Assembly (NCBI GenBank): GCA_963677825.2
Contig: CAXXEF010000001.1
Coordinates: 1-64,000, forward strand
From: Sporobacter sp963677825
Lineage (GTDB): Bacteria > Bacillota > Clostridia > Oscillospirales > Oscillospiraceae
Direction: 5' to 3'
Length of the DNA: 64,000 bases
Shown here: positions 34,424 through 43,515 of the stretch, piece after piece
Layout: each line of letters opens with the position of its first letter
Position numbering within the stretch: position 1 is the first letter of the stretch
The notes under the pieces: generated by a model
Seen by the model: the letters and a program-made list of their open reading frames with translations, nothing else
What the model was told of the DNA's origin: nothing
The model's database searches: none
Translations under genes and position numbers: made by a program

Positions 34424-36016
34424 TCACGGCGTTTCCAGTGATGCACAGACAGCTTCGGCTGCTCGGATACCGTCCACAGCGGCCGACATGATGCCGCCGG
34501 CGTAACCTGCGCCCTCGCCGCAGGGGTACAGTCCGGGGCAGCTGATGGAGCGGGCATCCTCACGGTCGATACGCACAGGCGACGATGAGCGCGTCTCGAC
34601 CGCGGTGAGCACGGCGTCAGCTGCGTCAAAGCCACGTACGCGATGACCAAGGACAGGCAGCGCATCGGCGATCGATTGGCATACAAACTCGGGCAGAACG
34701 TCCCAGAGATTGCACCAGCGCACGCCCGGCCGATATGTCGGGATAACGGTTCGCGGCCCGGTAGACGATGTTTTGGACAGAAAGTCGCCGACAAGCTGCG
34801 CGGGCGCATAAAAATCGCCGCCGCCGGCGGTGAAGGCCGACTGCTCGAGCTGCCGCTGCAGCGCGATGCCGCCTAGCGTGCCGTCAAAATCATCCGGCGT
34901 GACAGACACGAGCAAGCCGCCGTTGCAGTTAACCTCGTCGCGGGCATAATAGCTCATGCCGTTGGTGACAAGCCCGTCCGTCTCCGATGCGGCGGCGACG
35001 ACATGTCCGCCCGGGCAGACGCAAAACGTGTAAACCGATCGACCCGATTTAAGATGGGCGGCAAGCTTGTAGTCCGACGCGGGCAATGTCCCGATCGTCG
35101 ATGCCTTGCCGTACTGCGCCGCGTCGATATCCGACTGGCGGTGCTCAATACGAACACCGACGGAAAAGTTCTTTGCCGATAGTTGGATGCCGCGCCGGTC
35201 GAGCATCGCAAACGTATCGCGCGCAGCATTGCCCGGCGCAAGAACGATGCGCGATATGTCAAGCGTGTACGCGCCGTCGCTCGAGTCGACGTGCAGCGTG
35301 AGCAATCCGTCCGCGTTTTGTGTGATATCGCTCAGCCGATGGCCGAACCGGATGTCGCAGCCAAGCGCCGTCAGGGCCTTGCGAGCTGCGACGACGACGC
35401 GGCGCAGCCTATCGGTACCGATGTGTGGCTTGGAGAGATAACGGATATCGTCCGGCGCGCCGAAATCGATCAGCCGCTCAATTATATAAGGAATACGGGC
35501 GTCTTTAACGCCGGTGGTCAGTTTGCCGTCGGAAAATGTACCGGCGCCGCCCTCACCGAATTGGACGTTTGAGTGTATGTCGAGTTTGCCGGTCTGCCAG
35601 AACTGCTCGACGTCATGTACGCGCTGCTCGATGGGCGCGCCGCGCTCAAGAATGACCGGACGCAGTCCGGCTTCGGCCAGACACAGCGCCGCGAACAGCC
35701 CGGCCGGCCCAAGTCCGACGACGACAGGCGGCGTGTTCGAGGTTTGTCCGGCGTACGGAAAGGCGTACAGTGCCGGCGGTGCGTAGACGGTGACGTTTTT
35801 CGGCGCATTTTTTAAGACAGCAGCCTCGTCGTCGACATCGACGGTGACGGTATAGACAAATAAGACGCCGCTTTTATGGCGCGCGTCGACCGAGCGCTTT
35901 AAGATCCTCAGCGCCCGGATTTCCGAAACAGGTACGCCGAGCATGTCGGCGACCGACATTTCCAGCATTGCATCATGCGTTTTGGCCGGTATTTTAAGGT
36001 TTGAAATTTTCAGCAT
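34424..36016 (-). CDS. FAD-dependent dehydrogenase, COG2509-type
   Basis: 530 residues from ATG 36016 (GGGAG upstream; longer open frame ignored). The first ~85 residues form a small alpha/beta domain (VSEIRALRILKRSVDARHKS). A Rossmann fold follows with VVVGLGPAGLFAALCLAEAG and a characteristic FGEGGAGTFSDGKLTTG block. The C-terminus has CPGLYPCGEGAGYAGGIMSA. These uncharacterised flavoproteins are common in anaerobes. Substrate unknown. It is a single-gene unit with a terminator, next to but not in the hydrogenase operon. Confidence 0.88.
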   Translation of the reverse strand: MLKISNLKIPAKTHDAMLEMSVADMLGVPVSEIRALRILKRSVDARHKSGVLFVYTVTVDVDDEAAVLKNAPKNVTVYAPPALYAFPYAGQTSNTPPVVVGLGPAGLFAALCLAEAGLRPVILERGAPIEQRVHDVEQFWQTGKLDIHSNVQFGEGGAGTFSDGKLTTGVKDARIPYIIERLIDFGAPDDIRYLSKPHIGTDRLRRVVVAARKALTALGCDIRFGHRLSDITQNADGLLTLHVDSSDGAYTLDISRIVLAPGNAARDTFAMLDRRGIQLSAKNFSVGVRIEHRQSDIDAAQYGKASTIGTLPASDYKLAAHLKSGRSVYTFCVCPGGHVVAAASETDGLVTNGMSYYARDEVNCNGGLLVSVTPDDFDGTLGGIALQRQLEQSAFTAGGGDFYAPAQLVGDFLSKTSSTGPRTVIPTYRPGVRWCNLWDVLPEFVCQSIADALPVLGHRVRGFDAADAVLTAVETRSSSPVRIDREDARSISCPGLYPCGEGAGYAGGIMSAAVDGIRAAEAVCASLETP

Positions 36017-36133
36017 TGTTTGCGTCTCCCGACAGTTAAGTGTTGATGTGCGCATCATACCACCGGAATACAAGCATAACAAGACAAAGTCACTGAAAAG
36101 TATAAAATCATTATTACATATAGCTAAATGGTA

Positions 36134-36162
36134 TTGACAAAAAAGCGAAATAGTAGTATATT
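36134..36162 (+). promoter_or_regulatory. Promoter of the putative structured RNA
   Basis: Consensus TTGACA (36134-36139), 17-base spacer, TATATT (36157-36162), in an AT-rich stretch. Transcription would begin near 36169-36171. Confidence 0.75.
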
Positions 36163-36169
36163 ATAAACA

Positions 36170-36446
36170 GAAAGGGTGGAGCGCTCTTCGCCCTTTAAAT
36201 AGAGACTCTCTAAGACTCTTGAGAGATCCAACGCGTTTACGGCAGGCAGGGCACAATGCTCAACTGCGCCGCCGATAGGCGAATGCCCATCGGAAACCCA
36301 AGAAGGACGGCGCGCGCGCTGCGACAGAGGCACGAACGGTAATATCAAGACAACAGAGAGAAGAAAGGCGGAAGACATCAGTTGATAGGTGAAAACCGGA
36401 GATAGCCCCGCATCTGCGTTGGACAGATGCGGGGCGGCGGTTTTTT
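36170..36446 (+). ncRNA. Putative stand-alone structured RNA of unknown family
   Basis: About 275 bases between a consensus promoter and a strong terminator, with no credible ORF. Predicted helices by eye: AAAGGG...CCCTTT (36171-36196), a CTCTCTAAGACTCTTGAGAG arm, GGGCA...TGCCC enclosing CGCC/GGCG (36249-36287), GCGCGC arms near 36310-36320, and the terminator hairpin. It does not carry signature sequences of tmRNA, RNase P, SRP or riboswitches that I know. The first hairpin (AGGGTGGAGCG) superficially resembles a T-box antiterminator but is at the 5' end. prfA begins 172 bases later. Confidence 0.55.
36405..36446 (+). terminator. Terminator of the putative structured RNA
   Basis: GCCCCGCATCTG (36405-36416), loop CGTTGGA, CAGATGCGGGGC (36424-36435), then GGCGG and six T. 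A very stable intrinsic terminator. 36447-36617, up to prfA, shows nothing distinct. Confidence 0.88.
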
Positions 36447-36617
36447 ATACGCATATTTACATGGTGTACGGGGCGTCGCGGTGTTTACAATTAACCCCGC
36501 GTGTGATACTATTTTCAACGGATTTACAATGAATGCGCCGAGTCAATACCGACCGTTGTATGGTGCGGTACGATCAGTGCGTTACAACGATATCAATGAT
36601 AGAAGGAAACCATCAAG

Positions 36618-37685
36618 ATGCTGGACAAGCTTATTGAGATAGAAGAGAAATTTAGCCAAATCGAGCAGCGTATGCAGGACCCGAATGTTTATACGGACCC
36701 GTCGGCATACGCTAAGCTTGCGCGTGAGCAGAAGGAGCTCTCACCGGTCGTCGACGCGTACCGTCGGTACAAAACAGCGCAGAAAACCATCGAAGAATCC
36801 TGCGAGTTGCTCAGCGACCCCGATTTTAAGGAAATGGCGCAGGAAGAGCTCGACAAGGCGCGCTGCGACATCGAAAAGATCGAAGAGGAAATCAAGGTTC
36901 TCCTGCTCCCGCACGATCCGCACGACGATAAAAACGTCATCATCGAGATCCGCGGCGGCGCGGGCGGGGAAGAAGCGTCTCTGTTCGCACAGTCCTTGTA
37001 CCGCATGTATTCGATGTATGCCGACTCAAGACGCTGGAAAACGGAGATTGCCAATCTTAACGAAACAGAGCTCGGCGGTATCCGAGAGGTGAGCTTCATG
37101 ATCATCGGCGAGGGCGCATATTCACGCCTGAAGTACGAAAGTGGTGTGCACCGCGTGCAGCGCGTACCGGATACCGAATCGTCGGGACGCATCCACACGA
37201 GTACCGTCACCGTTGCCGTTTTGCCGGAGATGGAGGCACTTGACTTCGAGATCAATCCCGCAGACTTGCAGATTGATACGTTCCGCGCGTCCGGCGCGGG
37301 CGGCCAGCACGTCAACAAGACGGAGTCGGCCATTCGTATAACGCACGTGCCGACCGGCACGGTCGTCGAATGTCAGGACGAGCGCAGCCAGCATAAAAAC
37401 CGCGAGCGGGCGATGAAAATACTCGTTTCGCGCCTATACGAAGAAGAACGGCGCAAGCAGTGCGACGCACAGGCCGCCGAGCGTAAAAGCCAGGTCGGCA
37501 CAGGTGACCGCTCCGAGCGCATCCGTACCTACAACTTTCCGCAGGGCCGCCTGACCGATCATCGCATCGGGCTGACGCTGTATAAGCTTGAACAGATCAT
37601 GAACGGCGATCTTGATGAGGTCGTAGATGCGCTGATTATGGCCGAGCAGACTGAAAAGCTCAAGGCCGTCGGCGACGACGACTAA
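36618..37685 (+). CDS. prfA: Peptide chain release factor 1
   Basis: 355 residues. It reads UAA/UAG stop codons and triggers peptide release. The catalytic GGQ is in SGAGGQHVNKTESAIRITH (about residue 230), with IHTSTVTVAVLPE before it and RTYNFPQGRLTDHRI after it, as in RF1 rather than RF2. Full normal length. The methyltransferase gene prmC, often next to prfA, is absent here; a Sua5-type gene follows after 8 bp. Confidence 0.97.
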   Translation: MLDKLIEIEEKFSQIEQRMQDPNVYTDPSAYAKLAREQKELSPVVDAYRRYKTAQKTIEESCELLSDPDFKEMAQEELDKARCDIEKIEEEIKVLLLPHDPHDDKNVIIEIRGGAGGEEASLFAQSLYRMYSMYADSRRWKTEIANLNETELGGIREVSFMIIGEGAYSRLKYESGVHRVQRVPDTESSGRIHTSTVTVAVLPEMEALDFEINPADLQIDTFRASGAGGQHVNKTESAIRITHVPTGTVVECQDERSQHKNRERAMKILVSRLYEEERRKQCDAQAAERKSQVGTGDRSERIRTYNFPQGRLTDHRIGLTLYKLEQIMNGDLDEVVDALIMAEQTEKLKAVGDDD

Positions 37686-37693
37686 ATAAGCCA

Positions 37694-38323
37694 ATGAAAA
37701 CGCTGATCATCTCAGATGGCGATATGACCGCCGCCGCCGAAATCATCAAAGACGGCGGACTTGTCGGCGTGCCGACAGAAACTGTCTATGGTCTCGCTGC
37801 TGATGGACTGAACGCTGATTCAGTCAATAAAATCTATGTTGTAAAGGGTAGGCCGGCAACAAAACCGATCAGCCTGCTCGTTGCCGGTATGACCGACGTG
37901 GCAAAGCTTTGCCGGGAGATACCCGACGCAGCTTATAAACTAGCCGACGCGTTTTGGCCAGGCCCGCTGACGATGGTTTTACGCAAAAGCGACGCTGTTC
38001 CGTCCATCGTGACGGCAGGTGGTGATACGCTTGGCGTGCGCTGTCCTGCTCATCCGATGACGCTTGCGCTTATCCGTGCGGCCGGTCGGCCGCTGGCTGC
38101 GCCGTCGGCCAATTTGTCCGGTCAGGCGAGCCCGAAATCAGCCGACGATGTTTTACGCGTGTTTGACGGCGCTATCGACGCCGTTGTCGACGGCGGACGA
38201 TGCGCAATCGGCACCGAATCGACGATCGTCGACCTGACTGTTTCGCCGCCGGCGATTCTCCGGCAGGGCGGGCTGTCACGGATGGAGATTGAGCGCGTGA
38301 TCGGCACTTTAGCACACGGATAA
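37694..38323 (+). CDS. L-threonylcarbamoyladenylate synthase (Sua5/YrdC/TsaC)
   Basis: 209 residues of the YrdC fold, which makes threonylcarbamoyl-AMP for the t6A base of ANN-decoding tRNAs. Seen: GGLVGVPTETVYGLAADGL near the N-terminus, KGRPATKPISLLVAG, FWPGPLTMVL and PLAAPSANLSGQASP. This is the short YrdC-only form without the C-terminal Sua5 domain. It is 8 bp after prfA, a pairing common in Firmicutes, and 20 bp before coaE. Confidence 0.93.
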   Translation: MKTLIISDGDMTAAAEIIKDGGLVGVPTETVYGLAADGLNADSVNKIYVVKGRPATKPISLLVAGMTDVAKLCREIPDAAYKLADAFWPGPLTMVLRKSDAVPSIVTAGGDTLGVRCPAHPMTLALIRAAGRPLAAPSANLSGQASPKSADDVLRVFDGAIDAVVDGGRCAIGTESTIVDLTVSPPAILRQGGLSRMEIERVIGTLAHG

Positions 38324-38343
38324 AAGTCTGATGCGGAGGCATT

Positions 38344-38946
38344 ATGTTCATAATAGGTATTACAGGCCCGTCCGGCGGCGGTAAAACGTCAGCACTGCGT
38401 GCGCTCAGGTCGCTCGGTGCGTGCGTCATCGACAGTGACGCCGTTTATCACGAGCTGCTTGAAACCGATAAAAACCTGATTGCTGAAATCAGCGCGCGGT
38501 TTCACGGTGTCGTCCATGACGGGGTGCTGGACCGCAAGGCGCTCGGCCAAATCGTCTTTTCAGACGCGGCGGCGCTCGAAGACCTCAATGCCATTGCGCA
38601 TAAGGCTGTCGGCGCTGAGATCGCGCGGTTGCTACGGGATTGCAAAAAGTCCGGTGGACGTATCGCCGCAATTGACGCCATTGCGCTCATCGAAAGCGGG
38701 CGGGGCAGCCGATGCGACGTTACCGTTGCCGTTACGGCGCCGCCGGCGGTGCGCGTTCGGCGCATTATGGCGCGCGACGGTGTGACGGAGGACTACGCGC
38801 GGCTGCGGATCAGTGCGCAGAAGCCAAACAGCTTTTACGAGGAAAACTGCGACTACGTGCTCGTCAGTGACGGCGCGACAGTCGAGGATTTTGAAGACAA
38901 ATGCCGGGAATTTTTCGCCGGTTTAATAGGAGGATATCAGTCATGA
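38344..38946 (+). CDS. coaE: Dephospho-CoA kinase
   Basis: 200 residues, the last step of CoA synthesis. The P-loop is GITGPSGGGKTSALRAL, followed by VIDSDAVYHELL (DxD). The pairs of arginines around RVRRIMARDGVTEDYARLRI match the lid region. The stop overlaps the next start (ATGA at 38943), indicating translational coupling to the aminopeptidase. Confidence 0.92.
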   Translation: MFIIGITGPSGGGKTSALRALRSLGACVIDSDAVYHELLETDKNLIAEISARFHGVVHDGVLDRKALGQIVFSDAAALEDLNAIAHKAVGAEIARLLRDCKKSGGRIAAIDAIALIESGRGSRCDVTVAVTAPPAVRVRRIMARDGVTEDYARLRISAQKPNSFYEENCDYVLVSDGATVEDFEDKCREFFAGLIGGYQS

Positions 38947-40325
38947 CGCAGCGCGACGAGCTTTTTTCAGCCAAAAAGAATGCATACGACTTGATCAATG
39001 ACGCCGAGCGCGCCGAGATCGAGGCATATTGTACGGATTATAAAGTGTTTCTGGACGCAGCCAAAACGGAGCGCGAGGCGGTGGAAGTCGCGATCGCGAT
39101 GGCCGAAAAACAGGGTTTTGTGCCGTATGAGCGCACGATGGCGCTGACACCGGGGCTGAAGATTTATCAAAACGTCCGCGGCAAGGCGCTGATGCTGGCG
39201 GTGATCGGTAAAGAGTCCTTGTCCAAGGGCGTCGGCATCGGCGGCGCACACGTCGACGCACCGCGGCTTGACCTCAAGCAGGCGCCGCTTTACGAGGACT
39301 CAGAGCTGGCGTTTTTAAAAACGCATTACTACGGCGGTATCAAGAAGTACCAGTGGGTCACGATTCCGCTGGCGTTGCACGGTGTTGTCATCACAAAGGA
39401 CGGCAAGACTGTGAAAATCGCCATCGGCGAGGACGAGAACGATCCCATCTTCCACGTCACCGACCTGTTGCCGCATCTGGGCAAGGATCAGGATAAAAAG
39501 ACGCTCGGCGAGGCGATTCCCGGCGAAAACCTCAACCTGCTCGCCGGCAGTATGCCGGTGGGCGACACAAAAGACGCCGACCGTGTCAAGCATGCGATTT
39601 TACAACTGCTCAGCGAGAAACATGGTATTGTTGAAGACGACTTTTTATCGGCCGAGATCGAGGCCGTGCCGGCCGCGAAAGCGCGCGACGTCGGGCTGGA
39701 CCGCTCGATGATCGGTGCGTACGGTCAGGACGACCGCGCCTGTGCGTTCGCCGCGCTGCGCGCGCTGCTCGATGTCGGCACACCTGAAAAAACAGCGGTC
39801 TGTGTGCTGGCCGATAAAGAGGAGGTCGGCTCGGACGGTGTGTCCGGTATGCAGTCGGCCATGTTCGAGAGCTTTATGAACGATTTATGCGACAGCCAAA
39901 ACGTCAAAATGCACCACTGCTTTGAGCAATCGATCTGCCTGTCCGCCGACGTCTGCAACGCGCTGGATCCAAACTATGCCGAGGTGTCTGAGAAGCGCAA
40001 TGCCGCGCGGCTCAACTACGGTATGGCGGTGATGAAATACACCGGCGCGCGCGGCAAGTCGGGCTCGTCGGACGCGTCGGCCGAGCTTGTCGGGCGGCTA
40101 AGGACGGTTTTCGGCGATAACGGCGTCGTCTGGCAGACGACGGAGCTGGGCAAGGTCGATCAAGGCGGCGGCGGGACGATTGCCAAATATATGGCCAACC
40201 GCAATATCGACACGATTGACGCAGGCGTGCCCGTCTTGTCCATGCACGCGCCATATGAGCTCACATCAAAGCTGGATTGTTATATGACCTATAAAGGTCT
40301 CAAGGCGGTGTACAATGACCACTGA
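38943..40325 (+). CDS. M18-family aminopeptidase
   Basis: 460 residues. The start ATG at 38943 overlaps the coaE stop and follows AGGAGG. Metal-binding and catalytic motifs of M18 are visible: GIGGAHVDAPRLDLK (HxD), VLADKEEVGSDGVSG (Glu pair) and the C-terminal VPVLSMHAPYELTSK (His). It removes N-terminal residues, often acidic ones, from peptides in the cytosol. It overlaps the M20 dipeptidase gene by 11 bp, so the two form a peptide-degradation pair. Confidence 0.93.
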   Translation: MTQRDELFSAKKNAYDLINDAERAEIEAYCTDYKVFLDAAKTEREAVEVAIAMAEKQGFVPYERTMALTPGLKIYQNVRGKALMLAVIGKESLSKGVGIGGAHVDAPRLDLKQAPLYEDSELAFLKTHYYGGIKKYQWVTIPLALHGVVITKDGKTVKIAIGEDENDPIFHVTDLLPHLGKDQDKKTLGEAIPGENLNLLAGSMPVGDTKDADRVKHAILQLLSEKHGIVEDDFLSAEIEAVPAAKARDVGLDRSMIGAYGQDDRACAFAALRALLDVGTPEKTAVCVLADKEEVGSDGVSGMQSAMFESFMNDLCDSQNVKMHHCFEQSICLSADVCNALDPNYAEVSEKRNAARLNYGMAVMKYTGARGKSGSSDASAELVGRLRTVFGDNGVVWQTTELGKVDQGGGGTIAKYMANRNIDTIDAGVPVLSMHAPYELTSKLDCYMTYKGLKAVYNDH

Positions 40326-41736
40326 TGAGAAAAAAGCTTTACGCACCAAAATCGATGCGTGGTTTGACGCAAACAAGCAGGCGATGCTGCGTGACCTCAG
40401 CGCACTGATCGACGTTGAAAGCGTGCGAGGTGAGGCGCAGCCGGGAATGCCGTATGGGCCGGGGCCGGCCGCCGCGCTCGACAAGGCGCAGGAAATCCTG
40501 AAGAACGCTGGGTTTTCTCCAGTCAATCACGACCATCACGTCGTAACGGCGGATCTGAGCGACGCTGAGCCGGTGCTTGGGATCCTCACGCACGTTGACA
40601 CTGTTGGTACCGGAGACGGCTGGAGCACCGACCCGCACATCGCCGTCACACGTGACGGGAAAATTTACGGGCGAGGCGCGATTGATAATAAGGGGCCAAC
40701 CGTCGCAGCAGTGTACGCGCTGCGCGCCGCACGCGAACTTGTACCGTCGCTGACAAAGGGCTGCCGGCTGATCCTTGGTTCAGCAGAGGAGACAGGGCAC
40801 GAGGATCTGGCGTATTACCGCCAGAAGAGCGAAATCCCGCCGAACGTATTTACACCGGACGCTCAATATCCCGTCGTCAATGTTGAGAAAGGGCGCTACA
40901 GCGTGACGTTTTCGGCCTCGTGGCAGGAAAATGACGCGCTGCCGCGCATCATCAAGATAAACGGCGGCACGACGCAAAATGTTGTACCGAATATAGCGGA
41001 GGCATATCTCGAGGGTCTGCCGTTCCCGTACATACAGGCGCTGTGCGTCGTAATGTCGGCGAAGACGGGCGCGCGAATATGGGCTGTTGAATTCCGAAAC
41101 GGACTTAGAATCCGCGCTGTCGGCAAAGGCGCGCATGCGATGCATCCGGAAACGGGCGTCAATGCGCAATCGGCACTCTTAAGCGTACTGCGCGAGCTGC
41201 CGTTGCCGCAGGGCGGCTGCCGAAAGGCGATCAAAGCGCTTGCCAAGCTGTTCCCGTTCGGCGATACGTCCGGCACGGCGCTCGGCGTCGCGATGGAAGA
41301 CGAAACGTCCGGCCCGCTGACGCTTAATTTCGGCGTGCTAACGCTAGATAATACGGGCGTCACCGCCGGATTCGACTGCCGCACGCCGGAAACCGCGACA
41401 TCCGAGACGCTTGACGCGGTTGCTGAACAGGCCCTCGCGGACGCTGGATTTACGATCACCGATGTATCAAAAACGGCACATCATCACACACCGGCGGACA
41501 TGCCGTTTGTTCAGACCCTTTTAAACGTGTACGAGGACTACACCGGCGACAAGGGTGAGTGCCTTGTGATGGGCGGGCAGACGTATGTGCACGATATTGA
41601 CGGCGGTGTCGCATTCGGCCCGGCGTTTCCCGGCGTCAATAACCGACTGCACGCGGCCAACGAGTTCATCGGCATCGACGAATTGCTCCTGAGTGCAAAA
41701 ATGTATACGCAGGTTATTATTGATATGTGCTCCTAA
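40315..41736 (+). CDS. M20-family (PepV-like/Sapep) dipeptidase
   Basis: 473 residues. M20 metal motifs: ILTHVDTVGTGDGWSTDP (HxD), YGRGAIDNKGPTVAAVYAL (D), GSAEETGHEDLAYY (EE) and a C-terminal HAANEFIGIDEL (His). Large insertion domain typical of PepV (about 190-360). Mn- or Zn-dependent cleavage of dipeptides is expected. It is last in a run prfA-sua5-coaE-M18-M20 with little or no spacing. Confidence 0.92.
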   Translation: MTTDEKKALRTKIDAWFDANKQAMLRDLSALIDVESVRGEAQPGMPYGPGPAAALDKAQEILKNAGFSPVNHDHHVVTADLSDAEPVLGILTHVDTVGTGDGWSTDPHIAVTRDGKIYGRGAIDNKGPTVAAVYALRAARELVPSLTKGCRLILGSAEETGHEDLAYYRQKSEIPPNVFTPDAQYPVVNVEKGRYSVTFSASWQENDALPRIIKINGGTTQNVVPNIAEAYLEGLPFPYIQALCVVMSAKTGARIWAVEFRNGLRIRAVGKGAHAMHPETGVNAQSALLSVLRELPLPQGGCRKAIKALAKLFPFGDTSGTALGVAMEDETSGPLTLNFGVLTLDNTGVTAGFDCRTPETATSETLDAVAEQALADAGFTITDVSKTAHHHTPADMPFVQTLLNVYEDYTGDKGECLVMGGQTYVHDIDGGVAFGPAFPGVNNRLHAANEFIGIDELLLSAKMYTQVIIDMCS

Positions 41737-41775
41737 GAATACTAAACACAATAAATCATGTTAGGTAGTTGACTT

Positions 41776-42507
41776 ATGATATATAACTTACTGCCGTTTG
41801 GTAAACATAGTGATAGTGGGTTTGGTTTGTTTGCCAAAACATTCATGTCAGCTGCTAGGGTGCTTGAAAAAGAGAAGAAAACAAACTATGCTTTTGGCTA
41901 TGAAGATTTTACTATTTGTTATTTATACAGGCATAGCATTGAGCTTTTTCTTAAATCTGTAATAATACTATTACATAAGTACTTTGAGGTGAAAATTAGT
42001 GAAAATGATTCTTCCAGTAAACCTTTGTATAGGAATACAAACGGAAAAATAATAAACCTACATAATGAACACGATTTAGCGAGTATGTTTCACTATTTGA
42101 TTAGCTTATGTAATACTTACGCTAAACAAATAAATCATATAACTGGTACATATGACTGGCCTTTTTATAATATGAGTTATCTGAGCGACATGCTGTTAGT
42201 TTCAGAGTATGATAAAGGTAGTGATTACTTTAGGTACCCAAGTTCAAAAAACCAATTGCATGATGAGGAAAAAGAATTGGTTAAGCAAACTCTAAATGGG
42301 AATGAATTTGTTGAAGAGTATATCGTTGCCAGTAATGGTGAGCATTTGACTTTGGAAACCTATGATAAACATGGTGAAACAATAAGTTTATATGAAATGA
42401 CAGGTTCTGAAAAGATAGATAACATACGTGAAATAATGAAGAAATATGGAAATGATCTTGAATTGTTTCACATTGCAATTCGGCATTTTATGTTTAATGA
42501 TATATAG
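41776..42507 (+). CDS. AT-rich orphan protein of unknown function
   Basis: 243 residues with clearly lower G+C and different codon use than all neighbours (many AT-ending codons, lysine/asparagine rich). The segment ICYLYRHSIELFLKSVIILL (about 48-67) resembles the R-H-x-x-E-L-x-L-K helix seen in several HEPN-like and uncharacterised defence-associated proteins. No membrane or catalytic motif is evident. It stands alone between the dipeptidase and tepA without mobile-element remnants. Composition suggests recent transfer; function cannot be assigned. Confidence 0.7.
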   Translation: MIYNLLPFGKHSDSGFGLFAKTFMSAARVLEKEKKTNYAFGYEDFTICYLYRHSIELFLKSVIILLHKYFEVKISENDSSSKPLYRNTNGKIINLHNEHDLASMFHYLISLCNTYAKQINHITGTYDWPFYNMSYLSDMLLVSEYDKGSDYFRYPSSKNQLHDEEKELVKQTLNGNEFVEEYIVASNGEHLTLETYDKHGETISLYEMTGSEKIDNIREIMKKYGNDLELFHIAIRHFMFNDI

Positions 42508-42570
42508 TAATTTGATAAAATGCATCGAATTACCCGCGTTTGCAAACACTGAAACGCGAGGTGATTTTTT

Positions 42571-43332
42571 TTGACTGAAAAGAAGAATTCGACGGCGATC
42601 GAGACAGAGGAGCGCTGTGATACACAGCAGGAACAGATCGTCGGCATGTACCAGCGCGCACAGATTGAAGACATGGGTTCGACGACGACCCGTACCGACA
42701 AGGGCGTCATCCACTGCCTGACGATTGTCGGGCAAATTGAAGGGCATCAGCTCTTACCGAAGGATACAAAAAGCACGAAATACGAGCATGTTATGCCGCA
42801 GTTGGCGGCAATTGAGGAGTCCGACGAGATTGAAGGGCTGCTTGTCATCATGAACACGGTCGGCGGAGACATCGAAGCCGGTCTCGGCATCGCCGAGTTG
42901 ATTGCAAGCATGACCAAGCCGACCGTCTCACTCGTGCTCGGCGGCGGACATTCTATCGGCGTGCCGCTGGCTGTTGCAGCCAAGCGTTCGATCATTGCAC
43001 CGTCGGCAGCGATGACAATCCATCCGGTACGACTGACAGGCGTCGTGATCGGCGTGCCGCAGACGTATAATTATTTTGGTAAGATCCAGGAGCGCATCGT
43101 TTCGTTCGTGACGGAAAACTCGCGGATCGAGCGCGAGCGGTTCATCGGTATGATGCTTAAAACAGGCGAGTTGGCCGCCGATGTCGGCTCGATCATCTAC
43201 GGCGCTGAAGCGGTGGAAAGCGGGCTGATTGATGCGCTCGGGGGCCTGTCCGACGCGCTTGGCTGGTTGCATGAGCAGATCGCCGAGGTGCGGAAAAATA
43301 AAGAAAACGACGCAGCAGCTGCGCTGCGCTGA
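42571..43332 (+). CDS. tepA: ClpP-class serine protease, TepA (translocation-enhancing) type
   Basis: 253 residues with a TTG start (42571) after GAGGTGA. Conserved TepA blocks: IVGQIEGHQLLPKDTKSTKY, LLVIMNTVGGDIEAGLGIAE, VSLVLGGGHSIGVPLAVAA and MTIHPVRLTGVVIGVPQTY. GHSIG carries the nucleophile Ser and TIHP the His of the ClpP/crotonase fold. TepA is reported to aid protein secretion or degrade signal peptides in Bacillus. The first ~45 residues are an extension. It is 183 bp before the uppP homologue. Confidence 0.93.
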   Translation: MTEKKNSTAIETEERCDTQQEQIVGMYQRAQIEDMGSTTTRTDKGVIHCLTIVGQIEGHQLLPKDTKSTKYEHVMPQLAAIEESDEIEGLLVIMNTVGGDIEAGLGIAELIASMTKPTVSLVLGGGHSIGVPLAVAAKRSIIAPSAAMTIHPVRLTGVVIGVPQTYNYFGKIQERIVSFVTENSRIERERFIGMMLKTGELAADVGSIIYGAEAVESGLIDALGGLSDALGWLHEQIAEVRKNKENDAAAALR

Positions 43333-43515
43333 GTGCGTACCGGCAAGCCGATATCCCCGATAAAACACTGGAAATCAATATCAATTAGTGATATGATATC
43401 TTAATGAAAGCCCCGGCTTGACGCGCTTCAAACATACACACAGGAGCGTGGCGGCGATAGCCGAAGGCCGGAGCAGGCCGGACATCACGTCGGTCGATCG
43501 GTTGGGGGGATAGGC

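Noticed and set aside
36170..36200. T-box antiterminator-like AGGGTGG hairpin
   Set aside because: It lies at the 5' end of the transcript, lacks a specifier stem upstream and is not linked to an aminoacyl-tRNA synthetase gene.
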